From: Ypsolopha sequella
Lineage: Eukaryota; Arthropoda; Insecta; Lepidoptera; Ypsolophidae
DNA length: 64,000 nt
NCBI GenBank assembly: GCA_934047225.1
Contig: OW203992.1
Location: 9,661,501-9,725,500 of the forward strand
Direction of reading: 5' to 3'
The position numbers were made by a program, and so were the translations under genes. Shown in pieces: positions 44,932 to 58,200 of the stretch. The notes beneath the pieces were generated by a model. The model was not told the origin of the DNA. It saw only the letters and a list, made by a program, of their open reading frames with translations, and did no database searches. The first letter of the stretch is position 1. Each line of letters begins with the position of its first letter.

Positions 44932-45362
44932 GAAATACAGTAGCTAGCGATATGTAAAAGTTTTAGCGTCCCTGTTACTCCATATGCGAAAAAACCCTCA
45001 GTGCGAGAGGGACGGATTCGTGGAAAAGTAGCAAAAAGTCGGTTTTTTATTAATATAAAATGTACTAAAAATGCTATCAAAATTTTGTTTAACCAGGTCC
45101 TAGATATTGTTAAAACCCATCTAATAAAATATAATTGCAGTCCATATGTCATTCTAAATTGTCAAACCAGGAGAATTGGTGTCGATAAAGACCTCATTTC
45201 AATAAATATTTCTATCGAGTCGAAATTCTCCAATCGCGTTTCTGTTTTAACAGATCCCTAAAGGAAGATTCCAAAAATAATATACTATTTTTTCAAAATT
45301 ATACATTATTTACCGAAGTAGATATAGAAGTTCTGAAATTGTCAATTTTTTTTCGTAGCGCC
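44932..45362. mobile_element. TTAA-flanked MITE, GGCGATA family, uninterrupted copy
   Basis: TTAA at 44928-44931 and 45363-45366. The body is colinear with 14434-15072. A truncated inverse copy (45367 to about 45415) starts at the same right-hand TTAA. Confidence 0.65.
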
Positions 45363-45424
45363 TTAAGGCGCTACGGAAAAAAAATCGACACCTTTAGAAC
45401 TTGCATATCTACTATATATTATAT

Positions 45425-45890
45425 ATTTTAGGTCACAATTTCAGTGGCTCCCACATTCTCTCTCTTCTTTATCCTGTACTGTTCAATCCTTCAACTCCAT
45501 CATATCTTAAAGATTGCTTTAAATTCCTGCACTCTACCCATGACCGTACTCTACGGTCCTCCGAAAATTTGCGTTTAGCGATTCCATCTCACACTACAAA
45601 TTTTTATGGAAATTCTTTTGCTGTTAAAGCTGTGATATTGTGGAATAACTTGCCTATCGCTATTAAACGTGCTCCCTCATTGCCTGTCTTCAAAATATTA
45701 CTTAAGGATCATTTTCTTTGTAAATGTTAGTTAAATCCCTACTTCCGCCACTAATATTTATTTACTTTTGGTTTACGTATTATAGTATTTATTTTTGTTA
45801 TATATTACTGTATATATTTATCGTATGACTAAACAGACGAGCTGTTAATATTATATCTCGATTTTTGAAACTAAATAATTGTTACAACAT
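45425..45890 (+). pseudogene. LINE 3' fragment
   Basis: Encodes a polyprotein C-terminus (NSFAVKAVILWNNLPIAIKR, then LPVFKILLKDHFL) ending at 45730, followed by an AT-rich 3' region. It directly abuts a TTAA MITE remnant at 45367-45415. Confidence 0.65.
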
Positions 45891-45901
45891 TCAAAAAACA
45901 G

Positions 45902-46045
45902 ACCGTAGAATTGGGCAGATCGTAAAGTATGAAACCGAAAATCTTTCACTAAAAGTCAAAAATAGGTGCGACAGCGAGCGGAGCGAGGGGCGTGTTAGGT
46001 TTACATGTAAATCAATTTAGGGAGCCGAGCGAAGCGGGGCGACCT
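45902..46045 (+). repeat. AGCGAAGCGGGGCG dispersed repeat, copy 2
   Basis: Same phrases as 30860-30985, with an added AGCGAGCGGAGCGAGGGGCG. It ends about 30 bases before the candidate start codon of the acid-phosphatase-like gene. Confidence 0.55.
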
Positions 46046-46077
46046 CCTTTTCGTTCCAAATCTGAAGAAAAGATGTA

Positions 46078-46267
46078 ATGGAAGCAGATAGCAGGACCAG
46101 TGTGTTAGATGAGGAAGAGGTAGAAGGTATAACTGAGAGGTTTCCCTTCAGGAAGGAGGGCGGTCGCGAGGAGCCGAGCAGCGCGCCGGACACTTCGGCG
46201 GGGAGCATGCGCACTGAACACACCTGCTGCTGCATTGGCGTGCTGCTGGGGCTCTCGCTCATTGCCG
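46078..46267 (+). CDS. acid-phosphatase-like paralogue, candidate exon 1 (signal anchor)
   Basis: Sixty-three codons plus one base, from ATG to GCCG|GTATCT. A charged 49-residue N-terminus is followed by a hydrophobic segment [15 protein letters not shown] (residues 50-64), suggesting a type II membrane anchor. It joins the next candidate exon in frame. Support is positional and by frame; no homology was recognised. Confidence 0.5.
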
Positions 46268-49200
46268 GTATCTATACGTCACACCTTTCATTCATTTTAC
46301 CTTTTTATTTGTTTTCTTTGTTAGCATCTCGTCTAGGGGGACATGTTCAGAACCTGTACATCACTGTCCAATTCCAGGTCTAGACCCACATTTGTGCAAA
46401 GTTTTATCCCAATCGGTTTCGTAGATGCGAAGGAGTAAAACAACACTTACCTATTGAAACTTGACATCACATTGCTATCCCATGGGAACTAATTTATGGG
46501 ATAAAAAGTAGCTTATATCCTATTCCAGGTCTAGAACTACATTTGTGCAAAGTTTCAGCCCAATCGGTTTATTAGTTACGGCATGAAGGACTAACAAACA
46601 TACATCCATCCATCCAAACTTTCGCATTTATAATATTATTATAGTGCGACGATATCTTAGTTTAAGCCACTCGTTGATAGGGTTACCAGATGACAGGAAT
46701 TATCCTGAAATGTCAGGAATTGTGGCCCTCTTTCAGGAAATGAGGAAAAAATGGGATTTGTCAGGAATTTTTAAAACAGATGAATAATTGCTTAAAATTA
46801 TTATATTTATAGAGTTTCAATATGTTTGTAACGAAACTTGTTGAAAATCGCGCTGCTTGCTCATTCACATGAAATCTTTACAAAAAATGACAGGAAAAAT
46901 ATTGATTCATCAGGTATTTTGTCAGGAATCCACGTTACCGGATCTGGTAACCCTACTCGTGGAGGCAACTTTCATGCATCCCAAATTGTTTATATTTCCA
47001 TATAGTGCAGCCTGGGAGGTTGATATGGGCGTGGGCTAGCCTGCCTTGAGCGAGTGTCTGAAGCAGGCCGTCGTCCTCCAGGCAGACCGAGACGGAGATT
47101 TTTGGACATGGATAGTTGGGTTTTACCGGAATGATCTTTTAAGTCGTAGGACCTGAATATATAGACGCAAATGGAGGCTTTTGCCTAGCAGTACGTAAGC
47201 ATACGTAAGGCACAAAATAGGCTATAAAAATGTAATAATAATATACAGTGCGCGCCAATATTTTAGTCGCCTCTGAATGAGTTACGAGTGCAAGCTTGCG
47301 CAGGTACAGTCAAGGAAACAATAATATTAACGTTTGTTTATTAAATGTTTACTATAAGTGGGAAGGTGTACTTGTTGTAGCTACCTATTTAATTATTTAT
47401 TTATTACTTTAGTGCAATCTTAACTTTATAAATAAAACGCATTAATATAAACACCATTTTCTTAAATTGTCGCCTTAAAACGCTACAACGTCCGCGAGGC
47501 ATAACAACAACAATAAACTTTAACAAACTAAATCAACAAAACAACAAATAAAGGCAACAAAATCAATAAACTATAACAAACAGATTTAACAATAACTCCT
47601 GTAACGTCTCCCTGACACCGTAAAACGGCTATTGCGTCGCCTCTTGCGGCTATCTTCAGAGGCGACTAAAAGATTGGCGCGCAATGTACTTCTAGTTTGC
47701 CTGACCTTGAATGAAAGGATGTGCACAAAACTCATGATTGATGAGAATCATTTTAGGAATCATCGCTTTCGTCTACAACTTCGCATTTACCATTGCAATA
47801 ATATCCATAGACAAATGAAACAGGCGTTATATGGTTACAAATTTAAAACAAAATGTTTCAGCCCTCGTCGCGGTGATCCTTACCAAAGATTCGACGGTCG
47901 ATGTGACCGTCCTTCGACAAGTTCACGTGGTAAGGGTTCCAGTTATTTCTACTAAATAATGAAATTGCTGAAATTTTCTTACACATTTATGAGTTCATAA
48001 TTCCTGTAATTCAATAGCTATTTCAATGGTTTGTTTTTTGTTTGAAAGTTGATTTTAAGGTTTTACATCTACGTATTAAATTTTGTTTTTACTTTCAGTT
48101 TAATTATAAAAAATTCAAAAACAGTTCGTCCTAAAAGCCATCCATTTCCATGATAAGATTCGTAATAATCTGACACTTTTCAAAATTAAATTAATGTTGC
48201 TGTTAGCTTAATGTTGTCTCATTCATACACAAAAGAAATTGTAAAAATTGTATATGTCATTCCTAAAAAAAATGCAAATATGTTAGTACTGAAAATCGAG
48301 TTTCCTTCGAATTCTCTACAGAAAACGGCAATTTCATATGTAAAGACCTAATACCTAGCGCATGACGTTTTATCAGTATTATCACAACGATTATTTTATT
48401 ATGAAAAATACAACAAATTGGCCTCTTTATTTTTCGCCAATATTTACGATTCAAAAACCGTTTCGAGGAATAGGTTTCCTTAACGGTTTTCAAAACACAG
48501 ATTTAATAAGCGTGCATATTCTTTATTCAATAAAAAGCGATGTCTTTCATTTGACCTTCAGTGATGTCACACATTTCAAGGCAGAAAAAAAAATCTTGAA
48601 TGCATCCTAAAGTCTGACAAAGAACGGACCATTCAAACTAATGGCATTACGCCACTTCCTGTAAATACTACAAAATACTTATAAAATCGGTTCAAAAGCA
48701 CGAACAAATGTATTATTGAAATTACATACCTAAATTGATCTAATTGTTATTAAAAAACAAACAAAAACATATTGAAGTTTAAAAATTTGCGAATTAACTT
48801 CTTTAAATGTATATCTATAACACAACTGTCCACCAAAAACACCCTTAAAGTAAAAAAAAAATGCTATAATAATATATTGAATGTAATAATTCCAGCTAAT
48901 GTCCCATGGAGAAAGGACGCCGAGTGAGCACGAGTTAGCAATGCTGGGGGTTCCCCCACCAGAGCACGTCTTTGTGCCGTATGGCGCTGGGGCTATGACC
49001 AATGTAAGTTTATTCTTTAAGAGCGGTTTCGCAGCCGGATTGTGAAAAACCCGCCTTTTTCTAATTAATCGAAACAGAACACTTAAATTCAAAATTCATT
49101 CAATAGTTATTCAACAAAACCTTATTGCCTATGTATTGTGTATGTTGCCATAGCAAAGTATCCATTGAGTTTTGTAAATTAGAATTTCAAAAATTTTGAA

Positions 49201-52200
49201 TTAACAACAGTTTGAAATTCTAATTTACAGAAAAGAAACCAATGGAAACTTTGCGATCGTATTTCTGACGTATTAGTGTCGTATGAGCAAAGCATTCGAT
49301 TGTCTCTCACACAATACTAATGAATAAATTATACAAACATGGTATTAGGGGAATGGCTTATGATTGGTTTCTAAGCTATTTATCGGACCGGCAACAATTT
49401 ACCGAAATAAGTAAAATAGTAAACAACACAATGCAAAAATTCAGATCACTCTACAGCATAAATAGATACGGAGTTCCTCAAGGGAGTATTTTGGGTCCCC
49501 TATTATTCCTTTTATACATAAATGATTTACCAAAAAGCATTGATCAGGAATGTGTTCTGTTTGCTAATGACAAAACGCTAATTGTTTAATGTAATGATAA
49601 AACTACGTTCTCAAGAGACATAAATAGAACACGCAAGGCTCATAGAATACTCATAGATTGGTTGCAAGCGATTAACCACCAAAAAAATGTGAGGAAAACT
49701 AAATTAATGCAATTTTACTCTTATTATTTATCGCCCCCTGAAATTAATGTCTTACGATAGTACAAATATAGAAATTGTTGATAGTGCAGTTTTTCTTGGC
49801 ATTACGCTAGATTCGCACTGCAGTTGGAAGGAACACATTATATCAGTCTGTAAAAAGCTTGACAGATTCGTTTTTGTCTTAAGGCGTATCCGACAAACCA
49901 TATCATTACAAGCAGCACTTTCTGCGTATCATGGTTATGTGGGTTCAGTGTTGAGATACGGACTCCTACTATGGGGAGGTTCAGTAAAAGCTCAAAATAA
50001 TCACTTACGGAAGGTTTACTCCGCATAACTACCGAAAACAGGCGCACGCACACATAGACGCGTACGTACGACGATCTCGGATGAAGTCGGTCGAATGCCA
50101 ATACGAAATTCTGTCGAGATCATCATACGTATGCGTCTGTTTTGGCTCCGTCGTCGTCGAGTCGGCCTTCTGGTAGTATCTATTTTGTGGTAAAGGTTAT
50201 TCATGCATTTAGGATGCAGAAAAAAGGTGTGAGAGCTTTATGTTCAGTAAAACAACGCGAACGCGTTGTTTAACAATTTAAAAATTCTATCATTGCCATG
50301 TGAATATATTTTGAGACTTTGTTTGTAAAAAGATATGGTATTTTTTTATTATTAGAGATCGAATTCGAAATATACAAATGAGACAAAAAATCACCTAATA
50401 GGGCCTATTTGTAAACTAGATATATATATGAATAATGCCTATGCCTAAGACAGGCTTTATTCCAGAGTAGCATACTCTACTTTTCACACCTTCTGCGAGA
50501 CAATAAAAAGCTCGACATTTTTTATCAACATTAATAATTCAATAAAATTCACTGACAATCACAGCACCAAACACCGTCTTTGTTTGTTTCACATTCTTTG
50601 TAAACGCTTTTTTTCTTTTTGTTGAATTCTGCTTATGGTGGCCAGTTTGATTTTCGAACAAACCTCTTTACAATCCCATATAGGCATTTGTTTTCACCGA
50701 GTTTCCACACGAATTTGACGTTCCAAATTTAAATCACTTTAATCCCTAGGGATTTTCATATAACTTTATATCCCTTGAGATATAATGCGTTACTTTACGA
50801 TGAGGTTGCATGATATGTAATTGGACATTGTCGAGCAGGTGGTGTGAAAAATATATAATAAGGTCCCGAATAATACAAAAACACTGCTTTTACACAGTCG
50901 ATGAATATTTAACCACGTAAGAATTATACTAATCTTGAATTGATCAAATTAAGACATTGTAATTCTTCCTGAATATCTTTCTTACATTTTTCCGACAATT
51001 GATATGAGAATAATATCGACTATTGTGTTTTGTGAATATTGTATTGTTATTATTTTTTAGTGTTCTAATTTTGTCAGTGTATCTAATTTAATTTTTTAAT
51101 TTTTCATTTACTGTACGTAAAAATTTGCATGCCATTCAAATTCAAATTCAAATTCAAATAGTTTATTTTGCAAAGCAGGTATAGATATATACACTTTTTA
51201 CACGTCAAATTTAATCTAATAAAAAAATATATGTAATAAAATAATAAATGTACATGAACTAAATTAAAGGTTTATTTAATTTATGTAGCAATATATTTAC
51301 GATTAAAATGATAGGTAAAATATATATTATACATCAAAAATCCAATCAGCCGCCCGAACCCATACCGGAGACCCGGCCAGGGACCAGGAACAAGGTTCAA
51401 TGATCACCAACCGAGCCCCCAGCACGAATCCAGGCGGCCGACCAAATCCCATCCTATATACTACATACTAATAGGTTACATATATAAATACATGCCTATC
51501 TCCGCCCATTCGATTAGTCTTGCTAAGAAGAAGGGCAAGAAACTTAGCAAGATCATGTCTTTTTTTTCAACATAAAACTTATACTATACAATATAAGACT
51601 TATATCTACTTTAACCAAGGGATAAGAAAATACAAGACAGCAGGAATTCAGGTTAATGAAAAAAAAAGAAAAACATATATATCTTTGTCTACCTGTCCCA
51701 TATAGTCCTTTACCTTTTACAGTCTGTAATCAATTAATGTTTACACCTTAGAGGAATCATAAGTTAAGAAATTATACTATTTAATTTAATTATAACTTAC
51801 TATCATTATCACTGTAACACCATGCTTCACCATCATCCAAATATTCATTTATTTTATAATATGCCTTTTTCAATAGGCCCTGCTTATGGATTTATTATGG
51901 AAGGACTCATCGATACTGCAATTATCTACAAAATGTGTCTTTGCAAATAAATTTCTTTCTTTCTCGTTCCAAGCGTTTAAGAAAGGTTTGGTCTTAAATA
52001 AAAAAAAAAATTAATACCACCTTGCCACCTAAATCTGGTATATGTATATATATAGAGTATGCAAAATGTATACTTGCTATTATCGCCATTCGATGAAACT
52101 GAAAACACATGCAAAAATCTTTTTAATTGCCTTTTGTTCATGCAAATAGTTATTTGTAGGCTTTAAATAATGTTAGACGTAAGTATATGTATTTTGAATA

Positions 52201-55200
52201 CAACAGCTAGAATTAAAAATAAAATCAGCTATTTAATTATAGTTTCTAGCTTCAACACACAATGCATGGAAAAATAATAATAATCACCATATACATAATA
52301 CATCACAAAGCATTTTCATGTGAGAGGAAACACGTAGCACCAACATCTGATTAAATTCTAGCTTCATGGGAATTATGCGAATAGCACATTGACAATGCAA
52401 CCTTTATATGCCGTAGTTCCTCAATTCATGAAAATTGTTATTTCGCAACCGTAACGGATTGATGTTCCCACATGACCAAATAACAGTTTCGCAAAATATT
52501 CGCAGGCGCTCCTCTGTGATGACGTAACACGGTTACCCTATTGTTACTCGTGTCAAAAGGAAGACACTTCTAGTATTTGAACAACCTTGTGGCGCGTCAT
52601 CACGGCTGCATTTAAAGGAAATTGCATTCACGATTGTCGCTCCAGTAATGTATCGTTTGCGACTATTCGATTTAACTGATTGATGACATAAAGGACCCTT
52701 TGATGAACCAGGAAGATGTCAAGCCTGATTGACTAGAGATGTGTTTGGAAGATAAATGATGGTCGAAGTGTTTGCTTCCCGATCCTCGAACGGCAGGCGG
52801 GACTTGAAGGTCATGTGATCTAAACAGCTGCGAGGTGGCGCAGATTGTCGTCGGACACTAATAATGATTTATTGCTTGTCGTCAGTCGGATAACACTCTA
52901 GAATAGAAAGGTATTCTTAGGATGAGTGAGGACTTAAATGCTATGTATTTTTTATGCGGCGTTTTGTTTACCAGCTCATCTGTTTGTTATAAAACAAGTC
53001 CAGGTTTGCATAGATTCGAAATGTCCTCGACCTCTCTACATAGAGCTGAAAAAAAAATGGATATACCTATATACCCGCATGGTATTCATCGCATTTCTCA
53101 AATACTAGGTTATATTTTTATATCAATAATGATGTATGTAACAATGGCTATTTTTTGCAGGAAGGAAAAATGCTGACGTTCGAAATGGGCGCATTACTTA
53201 GGAAGAGATATGACGAGTTTCTTGGACCTTATTATATTGAAGGTGATAGATACTGCATTGTTATATAGCTAAAATACAGTTTATTAAAGATACCTATTAC
53301 GAGTTCAATTGCACTTGTGCGATTTTGGATGATGGTTGCTTTCATAATAAAGTATCAGTCAAAGAAGGATGCAGATCTTAAGAAAAGTTCATTTGTAGTA
53401 TATTGAATATATTCAAGGTATTTATGAAAAAGTTCATTTTTAGGGTTCCGCAACCAAGGGCAAAACGAAGTCTTATTAATGTCACTCTGCTGTCTCTGTC
53501 CATCCGTATGTCTCAGGTCTCTCCCGCTCTGTAATGAGTTACAGACGTGAAATATTGACCCAAAACCGAATATTTAATTAAAAATGCAATTTACTTATTT
53601 TTCTGCCCTATAATGAAAAAGGGGAGGAAAACATATTTTCTTTCCTTAGGCATTTGTCAATAATTCTTGCTACGTTTGCTACAAACTCGTTACAAACTTA
53701 ACTAGTTAGGAATTTGGAATTTCTGTACATTATGTATTATATTCTCTATTTAAACAATAAAAACTGAAATTTACTAACTTCATTTTGCAGTTTTATTTAA
53801 TACATTTTATTTTTGTCGGATATTTATGAAATAAAACTACAAAATTTAGTTTGTATCTTGTGTTAAAATTCTATTCAGATCTACTAATGTTACGTACCCT
53901 ACACAACTAGTCATAGCATACCTCTGTTAACATTAGTCATTAATATTAGACCTTAAACTGACGATAACAACTTCCGTCGAAGATAACATTTACTATCTTC
54001 TACTTTCTCAAATTGTAATCTCTTAGTCACTAAGTTAGTTAAGTTAGTCAGAACATTCTGTTAGTCATAAGCGATAAGAGTAAGGGTATAAAACCCAAAC
54101 TCCCTATTATTATATTCATTCTAATTCCAGTCTCCACAGTGAGAACTCTTGTAATAATCTAAATAAAAATATAATTGTTTTTTAAAAAACAAGTTTTCTG
54201 CTTCCAATATCTTACATTGGCGCAGTCGGTACTGGATATAGTCAAATCGAAACGATCAGGACCTAGGACAAACATCGCCAAAAGGACCTGGACGGTGCCC
54301 GGAGGGCTTTAATAAAGATTTGCCGAAACCATGCAAATTAAAATAATATTATTATGTTGGTAAGTGGCTAAACTTGTTTGCTCGATTCCTCTGTGTATTC
54401 CATTTCCATTTCATTGTGTTTTCTATTCCTGTGTTATTGTGTTATTCTATTTTACTGTGTTCCATATTATCTGTGTTTCCATTATATCACTGTGCTTATA
54501 TTCACATATTATATATAAATCTCAAATTGCATATCTCTACGAAACTCATGCCCTTAGAAATTAAAAACGAAATCTACCCTAACTTAAATTCTGAAATGGC
54601 GCTAGAAATAAATACGCTTCTAAAATTAATACCAAATTTTGATACAAATCAACCCGGTCAAGTATACAAATTCGCGAGATCATGTGATTCAGCATTTTCA
54701 CTAGCATCAGAAAATCAGAAACGAATCCTTTTAATCTATGCCCTAAACAATATCGTGGGTACAAACGCATCGGATGTGCATAGTAAACAGTATGCTTCTT
54801 GGGGAGACCTTCGATCATTCCTTATCGAAAAATTTTCCAATGTCAAGACGATATCTCACCTAAATCTTGAATTACAATCAATGTTCCAATTCGCAACCGA
54901 AACTATCACCGAATATCTACATAGAGTAGATCTGTGTCGCGGAAAAATTATTGAAAAATTAAACGCGGAAATTGACGACAACTCGTTGATAGGTAGAATG
55001 AAGGCGACTGAAGAAACTGCTCTAAGAGTGTTCGAGATAGGACTAAATTATCCCGACATCGGTACAATGCTCCGTACTAAAGGTTTTACAACGCTATCCG
55101 AAGCAGGGCGGTTTGCTATCCAAGAAGATCAAATACGCGCAATGAACAGTGCAAGACAAACACTGTTCAAACAAACCCCACCTAGAACTCCTAAACACGT

Positions 55201-58200
55201 TGAGCACTATGCAAAAGACCTTGCAAAACCTGTACAAAAATCTTATAATTCAAGTACCTATTCAAACCGTTACACAGTCTCAAACGTCCCAAATCAAATG
55301 CAGGGAACATCGAACACAAATCAAGTGCAACAAAAAACGTGCAACTATTGCAAAAAACCTGGGCACTTAATTGCCGATTGTCGTAAGAGAGCATTCAATA
55401 ATAATCTTCGAGATAACCAAAATCAACGCGCTCTACCTGCTCCACCGAAAAACGTTAATCATTTAAACTCGCCAGCGACCGACGAGATGAGCAACTCCTC
55501 GGAAACCGCTTTAGCCTCTTGCTCAATCACCCAGACTCAAGCATATCCCATGACAGAGAATTCCCAATTCGAGTGGTAAATACACCACCAAAACTAAATT
55601 CAGTAAATCAAATACATGAGGTACAAAAACGTAATACGTCTTTAGAAATGAATAAACCAGTCTATCGGAGACAACTTAAAGACGCTTCTACGCAAACTGA
55701 ATTTAGAGACGCTTCCACTCAAACTCCCGATTTCTCGAATACTACCGAATCTCTTAAATCCACTGAATCTCTTAAATCTCGAAATCAAATCTATGGACAG
55801 GGTAGCCAGCCCCAAACTCATGATCACTCTAAATCCTCTGAATCTCTTAAATCAAAAAATGAAATCCACGGACAGGGTAATCAGCCCCAAACTCGTGATT
55901 TCCTTAAATCTACTGAATCCTCGAAATCAAGTGAAATCCATGAACAGGGTAATCAGTCCCAAAACCGTGATTTCAATAATATCACTAAATCTTCGAAATC
56001 CAAGTCAAAATCTAAGTCAAAGCCTAAATCCAAACCCAAAACAAAATCTCAGTCAGAACTCAATTCCCAGAAATCTCGATCCCCAATTCAATCATACAAT
56101 ATATCTTCTTTAAACGATGTACCACCAGTAAACCTACTTCATTGTACTTTCCATATCGAAGGCAAACCCGTTATTTTCCTGGTAGATACTGGAGCCGGAA
56201 TTTCAATAGTCCGAAAAGATAAAATAGGCTCCTCACAAATAAACCAAAACGACGTAGTATCTATTGTAGGTATCTCCAGCACACAATCATCAACTCGCAG
56301 TTTCGGTACAGCCAACTTATCTCTAGACGACCTTCCAAAGTTCAAATTTCACGTAGCTAACTTAAACATTAAAGCTGATGGCATTCTAGGGAATGATTTC
56401 CTTTCCAAAAATAATGTCTACATCTATGTCCAGTCAAAAACAATGCGTGTTCATAATAAAACATATAAACTCCATTCCCTTGAAGAAAAACAAGAAAAAC
56501 TTCAAGGAAAACAAACCTTGAATAAAAGATCCGAAACAGTAATCAAATGTACAACAAAGTCTATTAAATCCGGAGTAGCTATTGTAAATCAACAATTCTT
56601 AACCACTGGTGTTATCATTCCTCATGCTTTAGTCCATGTCGAAAACAACTCATTCCTAACTACTTGTGTAAACGCCAACAAAGTAGACAAAATAATAGAC
56701 ATTCCAAACATTGATGTTGACTCATTTAGCGAACAACAAATACATAATCTTAATGAACATCCTTCTGAGTCAGACAAACAACTCACTAGCTTATCAGACA
56801 GACAGGAGAAAGTACTCAACCTAATCAGAGATGAACATTTGAACAATGAGGAAAAGAATTCAATACACAAGATAATTTCCGAATACTCAGACATCTTTTA
56901 TATAGAAGGAGACCATTTATCATTTAGTAATCATTCGAAACATCATATTCGCACGACTACTGACATCCCGATTCATGCAAAAACATATCGATTCCCAAGA
57001 GTTCATGAACAAGAAGTAAAAAATCAAGTACAGAAAATGTTAGATGAAGATATCATACAACCCAGTTGTTCACCATGGAGTAGCCCCCTTTGGGTCGTTC
57101 CAAAGAAACTAGATGCCTCAGGGAAACAAAAATGGCGTCTTGTAATAGATTATCGTAAACTTAATGACATAACAATAGGTGATAGCTATCCCTTGCCAAA
57201 CATCACAGACATTCTAGACAAACTTGGTCATTCCCAATACTTTACAACATTAGATTTAGCATCAGGATTCCATCAATTAGAAGTTAATCCAGCTGACATT
57301 CCTAAAACTGCATTCACAACCCCCTATGGTCATTACGAATATAAAAGAATGCCTTTCGGTCTCAAAAACGCTCCAGCTACATTTCAACGCACCATGGATT
57401 CTGTTCTAATGGGGATTCAAGGAGAACGGTGTTTTGTGTATTTAGATGACATAGTAATTTTTGCATCAAGTCTCCAAGAACATGAAGAAAAACTTCATGA
57501 AGTATTTTCCAGACTTAGGAAATATGAACTCAAGGTTCAACCAGACAAATGTGAATTTTTACGACGTGAAGTCGCTTATCTCGGGCATATTATCTCAAAC
57601 GAAGGCGTAAAACCAAATCCTGTAAAAATTGAAGCTGTCAAAAATTTCCCAACTCCAAAGAATTGCAAGGACATCAAAAGCTTCTTAGGTCTAGCTGGAT
57701 ACTACAGAAGATTCATAGAAAACTTCAGTCAAATAACAAAACCCCTTACTAGCCTCTTAAAGAAGGAAGTTCCTTTCATATGGGGTCAAACACAAGAAAA
57801 CTCTTTCAACAAATGCAAACATCTCCTTACTAACCCCCCAATACTTCAATATCCAGACTTCACAAAAGAGTTCATATTAACAACGGACGCTTCACTACAT
57901 TCTATTGGCGCGATTCTTTCACAAGGCGAAATAGGTAAAGACTTACCCATAGCCTATGCATCAAGGACTTTAAACAAAGCTGAAACTAATTATTCTACAA
58001 CGGAACGAGAAATGTTAGCCATTGTATGGGCAGTTAAACACTTTCGACCTTATTTATTCGGTCAAAACTTCACAATAGTCACAGATCATCAACCACTAAG
58101 CTATTATATGAAAATCACAGACCCAGGTAGCCGTCTTGCCAGATGGCAGTTCAAACTCGCTGGTTTTCAATACAAAATAGTCTATAAACCAGGAAAGAAC

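Noticed and set aside
47632..47955. 107-codon frame in the intron before the SHG exon
   Set aside because: It starts inside the inverted end of a MITE (47246-47686) and has no recognisable motif or usable splice phase.
54364..54547. Longer Gag start upstream of 54548
   Set aside because: The open frame before 54548 has no ATG, lies after the env splice donor, and encodes an unlikely hydrophobic run for a Gag N-terminus.
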